A stretch of 64,000 nucleotides of DNA from Sesamum alatum (lineage: Eukaryota; Streptophyta; Magnoliopsida; Lamiales; Pedaliaceae): assembly GCA_034509735.1 (NCBI GenBank), contig JACGWO010000003.1, positions 4,216,001-4,280,000 on the forward strand, in the 5' to 3' direction. This document shows, one piece after another, positions 10,950-21,819 of the stretch (its first letter is position 1; every line of letters begins with the position of its first letter). Below the pieces are notes generated by a model. That model was not told where the DNA came from and searched no databases. It was given only the letters and a program-made list of their open reading frames with translations. The translations under genes and the position numbers were made by a program.

Positions 10950-13340
10950 ATGTATGATCGAGACGTCCTGGGTGTGACACCGGAGTTATAGGATGGTGTT
11001 ACAACATTTTTAGAATGGGCCCAATCTCAGCGTGCATATATGGAAGGGGACAAGATTAAGTGTCCCTGCCAGAAGTGCAAAAACGAACGGTTCAAAACAC
11101 CAGACGAGGTAAATTTTGATTTGTGTATGAAAGGGTTTATGCCAGAGTATTACAATTGGACTTCGCATGGTGAGGAGAGGGTGTAGGAATACTTTGAAGC
11201 AATGACAACGCCCCCTGTGCAGCATCAGCAAACGCCACCCGTTCAGGAGGAGGGTAGTTCGCATTGGGGTGATGCGGCTCAGATGGATTGGGCGTAGAGG
11301 ATGATATTTGATGCCGCTGGGCCGTCATTCTGGTCTTCGTACAACCAGGAGGGACCGACTGATGATGGTACTCGGTATTGTCCATCTGATGTGGGTCCTA
11401 GTTCATATTACGATTCGGGGCCCTATGGTTATGTGTCTGGCTTGTCAGACCGCTTTTTTGATGTAGTTCATGCTGCGGACCAACCTTTGTGGAATGGCTG
11501 CACCACCTCTCAGTTGGCGTCAATTGCCTCTTTGGTGAATATCAAGGCCGAAGGGGGTTTTTCCGAGCATACATATGATCGTATATGCCAGTGGGTTGAT
11601 ACTGTAATGCCCCGCGATCACACTTTCCCCGCTGATTATTACAATACGAAGAAATTAATAAGAGAATTGGGTTTACCAGTTCAGAAGAATGATGCCTGCA
11701 AAAACGGTTGCATGTTGTACTGGAAGGACGATATTGATTTGGAATATTGCAAGTTCTGTGGAGACGCTAGGTACAAGCCCACCAGGGACAGAAATCCTAA
11801 ACGCAAGAAGTCCCCGTATGTAATTCTTAGGTATCTACCGATTACCCCTCGGTTGCAGAGGTTGTATGCGTCGGAGGTCACAGTAGAGCATATGACTTGG
11901 CATGCGAGCCATCAGACGGAGGAAGGATCCATGTGTCATCCGTCGGATGCAGAGGCTTGCAAGCATTTTGACCGGACGTATCCTGATTTTCCAGCTGAAC
12001 CGAGGAATGTTAGACTTGGGTTGTGCACGGATGGGTTTCCACCGCACGGTCAGTATGGTAAAACTTACTCATGTTGGCCCGTGATACTTACACCGTACAA
12101 TCTCCCACCGGGAATGTGCATGAAGTCTGAGTATATGTTCCTAACGATGGTGATCCCTAGCCCATCGAATCCCAAACGTCTTATCGATGTCTACTTGGAG
12201 CCGTTGATCGAGGAGTTGCAGAATTTATGGCATGTGGGTGTACGTACGCATGATACTGCGACAAACCAGGCATTCATGATGCATGCCGCATTGATGTGGA
12301 CACTGAACGACCTTCCTGCTTATGGTATGGCGTCTGGATGGAGTACCGCCGGTGTTATGGGGTGTCCAGTTTGTATGGAGGACACACGGGCATTCTATTT
12401 ACAGCACGGTCTGAAGGCGTGCTATTTTGACTCCCACAGGCAATTCCTACCACCGAGTCATCCTTATCGCAGGAACAAGAAAGCTTTCACTAAAAACCGA
12501 ATGGAGAGGAAGGTTGCACGTCCGAGGCTGACTGGAGAACAGATTCGAACCCGTGTCGATGTATTTAGTGTTGCTGTCGAACAACCGTTGAGTGAACCAG
12601 AAGGCTACGGCGTCGACCATAAGTGGACGAAGAAAAGCATATTTTGGGAGCTTGAATACTGGGGGGCGCATCTGATACGACACAATCTTGATGTCATGCA
12701 TATTGAGAAGAATGTGTTCGATAATATATTCAATACTGTGATGGACATCAAGGGAAAAACGAAAGACAATCTGAATTCACGGAAGGATCTAAAGATCATA
12801 TGTAATCGGCCGGAGCTCGAGGTGGACGAAAGGAGACCGAACGTGATGCCCAAGGCGGTATATACACTGACGAAGGAGCAAAAGAAGAAGATATATGAGT
12901 GGATTCGTTGTCTTAGGTTTCCTGATGGGTATGCCTCTAACTTGGCCCGTTGCGTCGACCTAAAGGAGTTGAGGATGCACGGTAAAAGAATTGGAAGATA
13001 GTGTAGCCGTCATCATGTGCAATCTCGAGAAAATTTTTCCTCCTTCCTTTTTCGACTCAATGGAGCATCTAATTGTTCACCTTCCATATGAGGCGCGCGT
13101 CGGGGGGCCCCGTGCAATACAGGTGGATGTACCCATTTGAAAAGTAATTAAATAATTAATATTGTTAAACATACACTTATTATTTGCATTTTAATAAATT
13201 GTCATATATATATGAATAGATTCCTTCGTGATTTGAAGAAAAAGGTGAAAAACAAAGCACACATCGAGGCGTCAATTGTAGAGGCTTATATTGTCGAAGA
13301 AATCGGACTTTTCTCCTCGCACTACTTCGAACTGCACATT
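10950..13340 (+). pseudogene. TNP2-type CACTA transposase, broken (CACTA-1)
   Basis: A probable leader intron (GT at 10840, AG at 10917-10918) precedes it. The N-terminal transposase-associated domain (about 10950-11190) reads DGVTTFLEWAQSQRAYM and CQKCKNERF..; three in-frame TAG codons (near 10989, 11185 and 11296) interrupt it, one at a position where CACTA-2 has Gln. From ATG 11301 the same frame is open for 566 codons to 13001 and forms the TNP2 core: LCTDGFPPHG with D244, a CPVC motif, and HNLDVMHIEKNVFDN with D464. At about 12990 roughly 147 bp present in CACTA-2 are deleted and the frame breaks; a DUF4218-like part (IFPPSFFDSMEHL, 13030-13120) follows in another frame, then an exon-like piece at 13212-13340 (KKKVKNKAHIEASIVEAY). 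The remaining C-terminus is replaced by AT-rich repeats. The role would be strand cleavage and transfer of CACTA ends in the nucleus; this copy cannot make a complete protein. Confidence 0.9.
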
Positions 13341-14040
13341 CTGGAATTTTTTATAAATATTTAAAAATCTGGAATTTTAAAAACATTTAAAATTTGGAAT
13401 TCCAAAATTTAAAATCTGGAATTTTTTATAAATCTGGAAATTTAAAATATTTAAAATCTGGAATTTTTAATTTTTTAAAAATCTGGAAATTTTAAATATT
13501 TAAAATCTGTAATTTTTTATATTTATTTAAAATCTGGAATTTTGAATTTTCTAAAAATCTGAAAATTTTAATTTTTTTAAAAATCCGGATTTTTAATTTT
13601 TTTAAAAATCTGTAAATTAAAAATATTTAAAATCTGGAATTTTGAATTTTTTAAAAATCTGAAATATTTAATTTTTTAAAAATCTGGAATTTTTAATGTT
13701 TTATAAATCTGGAAATTCAAAATATTTAAAATCTAGAATTTTGAATTTTTTTAAAATCTGAAAAATTTCATTTTTTAAAAATCCGGAATTTTTAATTTTT
13801 TAAAAATCAGTAAATTCCAAATATTTAAAATCTGGAATTTTGAATTTTTTAAAAAATCTGAAATATTTAATTTTTTAAAAATCTGGAATTTTAATTTTAA
13901 TAAATCTGGAAATTCAAAATATTTAAAATCTGGAATTTTGAATTTTTTTAAAATCTGAAATTTTTAATTTTTTAAAAATCTGGAATTTTTATTTTTATAA
14001 TAATCTGGAAATTTTAATTTTTCAATAAATTCAATAATTA
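13341..14040. repeat. AT-rich tandem repeat, ~100-bp period, inside CACTA-1
   Basis: The anchor aatctggaattttgaatttt (one base changed in one copy) starts at 13531, 13631, 13730, 13829 and 13927: steps of 100, 99, 99 and 98 bp. Shorter sub-units built on tttaaaaatctggaa fill each period and the less regular DNA from 13341. It starts just where the homologous exon of CACTA-2 continues with coding sequence. Confidence 0.85.
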
Positions 14041-14199
14041 AAAATATGATAATTTGAAGGAATTAGTGCAATTTTAGGGTAAAATTATGGTATTTAGTAT
14101 AAATATGTACAGTTGTAGAATTTATTTGCATATACATTAAATACATTAGAAAATGTTCATTATTGATATAAATTGATAGTTATGTGTTTTTTTTAGATA

Positions 14200-15755
14200 A
14201 TGTCTGGTCGGGATTTTCCACACCGAGGAGGTGGCCGTGGTCGTGGTCGTGGCCGCGATCGCGGCGAACTGGCTATACCGCCTCCCGGTGTTGCTTCCCA
14301 GGATGGGGAAGCAGTTTTCCGACCACCATCACCACCGGCAGAGCAGGCACCCGCACCACCTGCGCCGGATCAGCAGCCCGGTGCGTCTACTGCTGCACCC
14401 GATCAGGAGCCCGGACCATCCACTACCGCACCGGCGGTCGATCCGGCCCGTCCATGGGCTGCCCCACCACCACCACCCCCACCGGCCCCACCACTCCCAC
14501 CATCCGCGCGCCAGTACATCACACTCGCCGATGCGAGGTACAATTTATGTTTTTAATTTTTTTTTGTAATTTAAATTAATATTTTTATGTTTATACTAAT
14601 TTTTATAATTTCAGTGCTGATCGGAAGATCCACGAGCGCATGTACGCGACCGTGCGAGGACAATATCCCCACCCTTGGGGCTGTTTGCGCCAGGTGCCGC
14701 TAGAGCACCAGCATTTTTGGTTCGAGAGCTTGAAGGTAATATGAATTAATTTTTTTTTTAAATATTTTAACAATCTAAGTTAAATAATAATTTAATATAT
14801 TTTTTTTAATACAGATGACGTACTGGTGGGACGCCGCCGACGAGTCGATGTTCAAGATCTTCCATGTCTGGGTGGGGAAGTTCTTGAGGAAGAAGTTCGT
14901 CCTCGCCAGACAGTCGCTGTAGAAGCCTCTATGGCTGGCGAACGAGGTGTGGGCGGCAGCTCCTCCTGTACTGGGCTTCCCCGGAGTTCCAGAAGGAGTG
15001 CGAGAAGAACAAGGCGAACCGGAACGACAACCCAACCGCATCCACTGTGTACCGCGGGGGATCTGTCTCCGTCGGTATGCACAAGCGGAAAATGGTAAGA
15101 TATCTAATGTTATTTTTAATTATTTATTACTATTTAATTTAAATTGTAATAACTGTTTCCCATTGATGTTGTACAGGAGGAGCAGCTCGGCCGGCCAGTG
15201 AAGCAGATGGAGTTATTCTCCAGATGCTACAAGAAGAAGACCGACGACGGCTGGAGCGGGTCGAGGGCAGCGGAGGTGGCGGTAAGTTTTAATTAATATT
15301 TTCTATAGTATTTTTTAAATATTTTTAAATTTTCTAATTCATTGTAATTATGTTTACAGGAGATGTTACAGAAGATGATGGAGGATCATCAGTCTCAGGC
15401 CCCTGAGGATCCTGCTTCTGAATCAGAGGCCTCGGTGGCGCAGCAGACCGAGCAGCAGATGTGGCTGAGTTGCGTCGGGGGCAAGAACAAGGGCCGGGTA
15501 TTTGGTCTTGGTTCTGAGGCCCTGTCGCTCAGCCAGGCCGTTACCTCGCCATCGCTACCGCCACCGCCACCGCCACCGCCTCCGCCAGCGCCTCCGGCAA
15601 ACATGGAGGGTCGGTTGGGCCGCCTCGAGGAGATGATGGCGGACCTGATGTGCATGGTTAAGGACATGCAGACCAGTCGCTCTAGCGCCGGCCCGTCACT
15701 GCCTCCTAGAGACCCCACCATGCCAGACATTGACGAGTCCGATGGGGACGAATAG
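14200..15755 (+). pseudogene. Ptta/En_Spm-type second gene of CACTA-1, five exons, broken
   Basis: Proposed exons: 14200-14537, 14615-14735, 14815-15094, 15177-15281, 15360-15755, all with GT donors and AG acceptors. Exon 1 starts MSGRDFPHRGGGRGRGRGRD (Arg/Gly-rich) and is then Pro-rich, ending SARQYITLADA. Exons 2-3 carry HPWGCLRQVPLEHQHFWFES and the plant transposase (Ptta/En_Spm) core with FLRKKFVLARQSL. Exon 5 holds QMWLSCVGGKNKGRVFGLGS, a poly-Pro run and a Leu/Met-rich probable coiled coil (LGRLEEMMADLMCMVKDMQ) before TAG at 15755. Exon 3 has an in-frame TAG (near 14921) and an extra G near 14958 that shifts the frame compared with CACTA-2, so it is a pseudogene. By analogy with TNPA the product would bind the subterminal motifs; that is inference. 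Confidence 0.85.
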
Positions 15756-15909
15756 TACATTATGTATTTTTTTTTGTAATCAAATCGGATAATATTCGTA
15801 TTTAATATAATTTTTTTTAAATTATGCATTTTTTCATATTTAAATATTATTTATATAATCAAAATATTATTTTTAATTTAAATGATAAAAACTATTAATT
15901 AAAAAAAAT

Positions 15910-16612
15910 CATTAATTAGGAACGGTACTTTAGACGCAACATATTCGCACTGTACCGTTCCTATTTTTGACTTTTTAAAAAGACTCACTGTTCCCACGGC
16001 CGATGCAAAAACCATTCCCATTATACATGTTAACCGTTCCTAAATACCGTACCTACCGTGCCTAATTCTATTCCAAAATCAATCCTTTCGTGGTAAACCT
16101 TTCGTTCTAATGACAATACCAAAAAATCGGTCCAAAACTTTATTCCAAAGGTTGAGTGCAAAGACCGTTCCTACGTGTCGCGACAAAATGTATTCCAGCT
16201 ACCGATCCTAATCTCTACAACGTACCGTTCCTACATGTATTCTAGACCCCATGCCAAATTCTATCTACAACAGAAACGGACTGTTCCAAACAGAGTTCTA
16301 ACCACCGTTCCTAAAACCGAGATTTTGTTTTCGACATTACCGTTCCTAATGTTTATAAGGTGTTCCAAATGCAATAAAATCAAATTTATACGTATAAAGG
16401 TAAGTAGGAACGGTAGAACATAGTAGTGCCAACCACCGTTCCCAAATAGGAACAGTAACTTGGTTCCCATTCCTAATAATTAGGATCGCCTCTTATTGCC
16501 ACGGATGGCCTCCCGTTCCTCAACCGTTCCTAATACCAGTCCAAAATGTTAGAATGAAGTACGTACCGTTCCAAATATTAAAAAAATCGTTCCTGTTACC
16601 GTCCCAATCAGC
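15910..16612. repeat. CACTA-1 right subterminal motif array
   Basis: At least ten ACCGTTCC/GGAACGGT octamers and many near matches (accgtaccgttcc, ggaacagt) up to the right terminus, mirroring the left array. Confidence 0.85.
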
Positions 16613-16628
16613 GCTTTTTTTTGTAGTG
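16613..16628 (-). repeat. CACTA-1 right terminal inverted repeat
   Basis: GCTTTTTTTTGTAGTG, the complement of the left terminus with one mismatch, followed by target GTA. Confidence 0.92.
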
Positions 16629-16795
16629 GTAGACGACAAGAGGGAAAAAATGTTGAATACTGTGAGAAGGCAGTTTGGGATGTGAAGACGACTGAGGTTT
16701 TCATTAAAGTTTGTGTTGAAGAGCTACAAGCAGGAAATAGGCCTGGTTCACATTTCAACAGATTTGGTTGGGAGAACATTATTCTTCTCCTTTAA

Positions 16796-17750
16796 TTTTT
16801 ATAAACCCTTGAGTTGAAAGGAAAATATAAGAAAAAAGATAATTCACTTTGTTAGTTTACTAATTTATTCAAGAAATTCATTTACAGTAATGTATGTTAA
16901 ATTTACTTTAAAATGCCAACTCCTTGTTCATTGCATTTTAGGGTAAGACCCAACGCACAAATATCTTTTTCGTTAAAAGTACATTTCTACATATATGAGA
17001 ATTGCTCATTTTGTAAAATAAAAAAACATTTTCATAGCAAAATTGCATTCTCACATATTGAAATTCTGTTATTACAAAATACTTTATTTTAGGGATAAAA
17101 AGTCATTTACCAATTAAGCTCTTCCAATAAGTACTTTTTCCCAAACACCTCCTAATTTAGCTTTTTTCTACTTTTCACTTTTTTTCCAAACACTATCCAC
17201 TTTTGATTCTGCTTTAACTTTGAACTTTCTCTACAACAATCACTTTTCTAGAAGTAGAAGTTTTTGCAAACACTCCCTTAGTGTGCTGGAAATTGCTTCT
17301 CATTGTGTTGTGGCGGCGGTGGCACAGGGATGAAATATGCCCTCAAATCTCACTTGAAGATATAAAATGGTGATGGTGGGCTTGGGCTGGAAGCGAAGAT
17401 TGGGCTATTGGGCTAGAAGGGAATTGGACTGGGATTTTGTAAATTAATAGTTTTAATTGTTAATTTTTTGAAAAAAAATATGATTGTTAATGTTTAACAA
17501 AATACATTTTTTAAATTATTTATTTTTATAAATTATGGAATAGTAAATTAAAAGATTTTATATATTATTGCTAAAAATATATATTTGTATTTATTTCATA
17601 AAATGTTGAATTTATTTTTGTATATTTCTATTTAAATTACATTGAAAAATCATCGAAAGTTTTTTATTTGAATACATTTTTTTTACCTTAGTCAATTAAT
17701 ATATAACATTGTGATATGGTATATGTATGTATAAAATATAGTCCTAGTCA
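16796..17750. other. Right arms of the Harbinger-like and hAT-like elements, no gene
   Basis: 16796-17277 is the AT-rich right arm of the Harbinger-like element, with aaacacctcc and caaacactccc repeats toward its end. 17281-17750 is the hAT-like element: the second copy of the ~90-bp direct repeat (about 17287-17372) and AT-rich sequence. No coding region seen. Confidence 0.6.
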
Positions 17751-17854
17751 ATCGATTTTTTCAATCTGGTCCAACCGGTCGGACCAGTGACCCAATGACT
17801 CAGTAATCTGTCCTGTTCAATTCCCGGTCCGGGTTTCAAAACATTGCTATGGGC

Positions 17855-18480
17855 GTTCCTAATATTTAGGAACGGTTCCTATTTTGCAACTGTTTTTGGC
17901 GTACAAGATAGAAACCGTTTCTAATTACCTTTGTGTGTATGAATATATAATTTGTGTATTTGGAACACCTTGTTAATATTTGGAACGGTCACATGTAACG
18001 TAAATCATGTAAATTGGAACGGTCTTTGGAACTCAGGTTACAACAGACTAAATATATTGGAGATGCATTTTTCCACTGAGTCTGGAATACAAATTGGAAC
18101 GGCGTACAATTAGTTTAGGGATAGATTTTGGAACGGTAGGTGGAACACCCATAGACCTGCTTTGCTAAGGAATGTAGGAACGGTTTTTTAATCTTTATTT
18201 GGAATACATTTGGACCGATTTTAGGTATTTGATTTAGAACGCTAACTATACCACAAAATCATTGAATTTGGACTACTTTTAGGAACGGTCGGACCCTAAT
18301 TTGGAATTCTTATTTATACGGTTTTAGGAACGGTTGACATCTAATTTGAAATTCTTGTTTATATGGTTTTAGGAACGGTCGGCCTCTAATTTGGAATTTT
18401 TGTTTATATGTTTTTAGGAACGGTCAGCTCATTAAACCGGTTTTCAATTGGAACGGTTACGTCGATTTTTATGAAATCTA
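17855..18480. repeat. CACTA-2 left subterminal repeats, second part
   Basis: Continues the array interrupted at 8313. About a dozen ggaacggt motifs, several in a regular frame of roughly 60 bp (taatttggaattcttgtttatatggttttaggaacggt-like units at about 18290-18425). Confidence 0.8.
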
Positions 18481-18707
18481 AGACCATCGAAAAGACCATC
18501 ACTAAATAAATGAATCATTAAATTTTTTATTATATAATAATAATTATTATTACTAAAATAAAATTTAAATTATTAATAATTTTTTTTAATTTGGTTAAAT
18601 AACTATTATTTAAATACCAAAAAAATTCAAAATTTGGAAAAAAATTATATTAAATAAAAATATTATCCAATTTAATAACAAAAATTATTTTTAAAAAAAA
18701 TCCTAAT

Positions 18708-20253
18708 CTACGCCCCATCCCCCTCGTCCTGGTCCATATCGTCATTGTCTGGAGGGGAGGTGGGGGGTCTGTCGGTGGCCGTGACGGGCTGGCTGCGGAG
18801 TTGTTGGTCTGCAGAGTCTTCATCATGCCCATCATATCGACCATCATTTCCTCCAGTCGGACGATGGGATCCTCCAAGTTCGACGCTGGCGGTGGCAGTG
18901 GCGATGGTAATGGCGAGGTAAAGGTCTAGCTAAGGCCGGGGGCCTCAGAACCAAGACCGAATACCCGGCCTTTGTTCTTGCCCCCGACTGCAGCCAGCCA
19001 CAACTCTTGCTTGGTCTGCGCCACCAAGCCCTCCGATTCGACCGGACGATCCCCAGGATCGGCCGTGGCCTAAGACTGGTGATCCTCCAATAACTTCTGG
19101 AATGTCTCCTAGAAAAATAGTAAATTATTATTATTATTTCCAAAGATTATAAGAAAATAAATTTGAAAATGTAATACAAAGCTTACCGCCACCTCCACTG
19201 CCCTCAGGCCGCTCCAGCCGCCGTCCGCCTTCTTCTTATAGCATCTGGAGAATAATTCCATCTGCTTGACTGGTCGACTGAGCTGCGTCTCTTGTAAAAT
19301 AAAAGGAGTATTTATTACAATTTTAATTTAATAATGATGAATACTTTTAAAAAAATAAAATTTCTTACCATCTTCCTCTTGTGCATCTCGATGGAGGCAG
19401 AAACCCCACGGTAGAAGTAGAGGATGCGGCTGGGTTGGCGGATCGGTTGGCCTTGTTCTTGGGGCACTCGTCCTTGAACTCCTTGCAGTCCTAGTACAAC
19501 AGGAGTTGCCGCCAAACTTCGTTCGCCAACCAGAGAGGCTTCACCAGAGTCTGTCAGGCGAGGTTGAACTTCTTGCGGAGGAACTTCCCCGCAAACATGT
19601 AGAAGATCTTGAACATGGACTCGTCGTCGCAGTCCCACTAGTACGTGATCTGCTAAAAAAAATAAATTGTTAAAATATTTAATAAAAAAATCAATTAATA
19701 CCATTAAATTGAAATTCAAGTACGTTACCTTCAGGCTCTCGAACCAGAAATGTTGGTGCTCTGGCGGCACCTGGCGCAAACAACACCAAGGGTGGGGATA
19801 GTGTCCTCGCACCACCGTGTGCATGCGCTCGTGTATATTGCGCTCAACCCTGAAATTATATAATAATTATTGTGACATAAAAATAATAATTTAAATTACA
19901 AAAATATTTTTTGAAAATTTATACCTGGCGTCGGCGAGGGTGATATACTGGCGCGCGGATGGTGGAGGAGTGGTGGGGATGGTGCAGCCCACGGACGGGC
20001 GAAATCTACTGCCGGTGCGGGTGTAGATGGTCTGGCAACCTCTGGGACACGTACAGGAGTAGACGGATCGGGGTCCTGATCCTGCCTGGTGCGACAGCTG
20101 GCTGCTCTGCCGGTGGTGATGGTGGTGGTGTGGGTGGTCCGATGCTGCTTCCCCACTCTGGGAAGCAGCACCCGCCGGCAGTGTGGTCGTCGAGCCACGA
20201 CCATGACCGCGAGCACGACCACCTCCTCGAGGAGGGAAATCATGACCAAACAT
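18708..20253 (-). pseudogene. Ptta/En_Spm-type second gene of CACTA-2, five exons, broken
   Basis: Minus-strand homologue of 14200-15755. Proposed exons: 20253-19925 (MFGHDFPPRGGGRARGHGRG start, then His- and Pro-rich frames), 19849-19729 (HPWCCLRQVPPEHQHFWFES), 19649-19369 (Ptta core, FAGKFLRKKFNLA), about 19290-19187 and 19108-18708. Exon 3 contains TAG codons where CACTA-1 encodes Trp, and the exon 4 acceptor does not keep phase. The last exon keeps the RLEEMMVDMMGMMKTLQ probable coiled coil. Exon order and junctions agree with CACTA-1, which supports both gene models. It ends about 230 bp from the left subterminal array. No complete protein can be read. Confidence 0.82.
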
Positions 20254-20339
20254 GATCTATAATTTTTTTTTAAAATATTAGTGTTATGAATTTTTAAAAA
20301 AATATAAGTATCAAAAAGTCCCAAAATTAATCTAATAAA

Positions 20340-21480
20340 TGATCGATTATTGGAATTTTCTCTACAAGTTATAATCTAAATCCCAGAATTGTTTCATAAA
20401 ATGTATACTAAAATTAAATTATTTCCTAAAATATATACTAAATCCCATGTATACTAAAAGTTTAAATTATTTCCTAAAATTGTATACTATATCCCATGTA
20501 TACTAAAAATTTTAAATTATTTCCTAAAATTTTATACTATGTCCCAAAATTAATCTAATAATTGTTAGATGGTTGAAATTTTCCTTACAATGTATACTAA
20601 ATCTTACAGTTATTTCCTAAAATGTATACTAAATCTTGAAAATTATTTCCTTAAATGTATACTAAATTCCAAAATACTTCCATACAATTGCGCTAAATTC
20701 TTATATTTTCTATATCCTTATACTAAATCCCAAAATTCTTCCCTAAAATATGATTACAATATATTATATGTAAATTCACATAAATTCCAAAAAATTCACA
20801 GAAATTTTAGAAAATTAACAGAATTTTTTTAGAAAATATTAAAAAAATTCCAGAAAATTTACACATAATTTGGCTGAATTTTCAGAAATTCATAAGGAAA
20901 TATGTTCAAAGTTACATAACATTTTGACATTAAATCATAAATTATGAAAATTCCTTCAAATTTACCACAAATTTCTAAACAAAAATTGGACAATTTTTAG
21001 AAAATATTTTAAAATTTAGAGAAAAATAATTTACAGAAAACTAATTACAGAAATTTTTTAGAATTTACACAAATTATTTTTTTTTCACAAAAATGCAGAA
21101 AATTACAAAAATAATTAACATAGAAAAACAGAAAAATACCGATTTATTTTTTTCACAAAAATGCAGAAAATACTGATAATTTTAAGAAAATATTTAAAAA
21201 TAATAAAAAATACTAAAAAATTACAATAAAAATTCAGAAAATTACTTACAATTTTCCAACAATAATTCACCAAATTACCACCAATATTTCAAGAGTTATC
21301 TACAATATTCCAACAATGAACTACAAGAATCCAACATTTAACAATCCAAAATTCCAACAATGAACTACAATGATAACAACATTTAACAAAATTATCAAAA
21401 TAAAAAATAAAAAATCACAAAATTAGCAACATAAATTTTGGACAATATTTCAGAAAATTGTACAAAATGAGGAAAAAAAT
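20340..21480. repeat. AT-rich degenerate repeats between the CACTA-2 genes
   Basis: 20390-20760 repeats tttcctaaaatgtatactaaat-like units every 30-60 bp. 20760-21480 is AT-rich with recurrent ttccagaaaatt and cagaaaatta stretches. It occupies the place of the ~100-bp array in CACTA-1. No coding potential. Confidence 0.65.
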
Positions 21481-21587
21481 GCATTTACAAAATTGTGATA
21501 GAAAAAGAAGACCTACAGGTAAATGGCGGCGGTGAAGGGCGGTGGTGGTGGCGGGAGCACATTGTGGTGGCGGTTGGAGAGGCGCAG

Positions 21588-21592
<5 letters not shown>

Positions 21593-21647
<55 letters not shown>

Positions 21648-21650
21648 TAG
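21593..21650 (+). repeat. (GA)n microsatellite
   Basis: Two runs of gagaga interrupted once by aag, lying in a GGC/GGT-rich segment (21520-21720). Proline/serine-rich minus-strand frames over it are composition artefacts. Confidence 0.9.
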
Positions 21651-21819
21651 TCGCGGTGGCGGAGGCGGCAGAAGGTAGTGGTGGCGGCGGGGATTGATGG
21701 TGGACGGTAGTGGTGGTGGACGGCCGACGGAGAGAGGGAAAAATGAGAGAGAGTGAGAGACAGTGAGAGGGAAATAGAGGGTCGACAGAAAAATGAGGAA
21801 GAATCTGCCAAGTCTCGAA

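Larger units (their letters stand above)
10019..16628 (+). mobile_element. CACTA-1: En/Spm-type transposon with 3-bp TSD GTA
   Basis: Terminal inverted repeats CACTACAAAAAAATGC (10019-10034) and its complement at 16613-16628 match at 15 of 16 bases. GTA flanks both ends (10016-10018 and 16629-16631). The order is: left subterminal motif array, TNP2-type transposase gene (+), AT-rich tandem repeat, Ptta/En_Spm-type gene (+), right subterminal array. It lies in the opposite orientation to, and inside, its family member CACTA-2. Both genes carry stops and frameshifts and the 3' third of the transposase is missing, so it is not autonomous. Confidence 0.93.
9946..16795 (+). pseudogene. Myb/SANT-like (Harbinger-associated) gene split by CACTA-1
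   Basis: The frame starts at ATG 9946, runs to 10018 (MDSNNISYHL..., Gln/Pro/Ser-rich), is interrupted exactly by CACTA-1 plus one GTA copy, and resumes at 16632. The second part contains AVWDVKTTEVFIKVCVEE followed by GNRPGSHFNRFGWENII, the N-terminal half of the Myb/SANT-like DNA-binding domain of L10-interacting-MYB and Harbinger-partner proteins. It ends at TAA 16795 where relatives continue through the rest of the domain, so it is truncated even without the insertion. In Harbinger systems this protein is thought to bring the DDE transposase to the element's ends. Exclusion of CACTA-1 restores the frame, which strongly supports the insertion boundaries. Confidence 0.8.
8701..17277 (+). 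mobile_element. PIF/Harbinger-like element, TSD TTA, split by CACTA-1
   Basis: Flanked by TTA at 8698-8700 and 17278-17280. The left end GGTAGTGTGTGCGCGCGCTTCT and the reverse complement of the right end, GGGAGTGTTTGCAAAAACTT.., align without gaps at about 15 of 22 positions. A second terminal-like stretch at 8765 (GGGTGTTTGGGACACC) is an alternative left end. Without CACTA-1 the element is about 2 kb. It encodes part of a Myb/SANT-like protein of the kind paired with Harbinger transposases. I found no DDE transposase, so it is probably non-autonomous. TTA duplications are typical of this superfamily. Confidence 0.7.
8314..17846. mobile_element. hAT-like TIR element, 8-bp target duplication, split by a Harbinger-like element
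   Basis: The left end CAATGTTTTTAAACCCGGAC and the reverse complement of the right end, CAATGTTTTGAAACCCGGAC, match at 19 of 20 positions. Flanks are CTATAGGC (8306-8313) and CTATGGGC (17847-17854), an 8-bp duplication with one mismatch. Near both ends there are accggtc-rich stretches. After removing the nested Harbinger element the remainder is about 0.95 kb, with no transposase, so it is non-autonomous. The 8-bp duplication points to hAT, but I have no protein to prove the superfamily. Confidence 0.75.
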
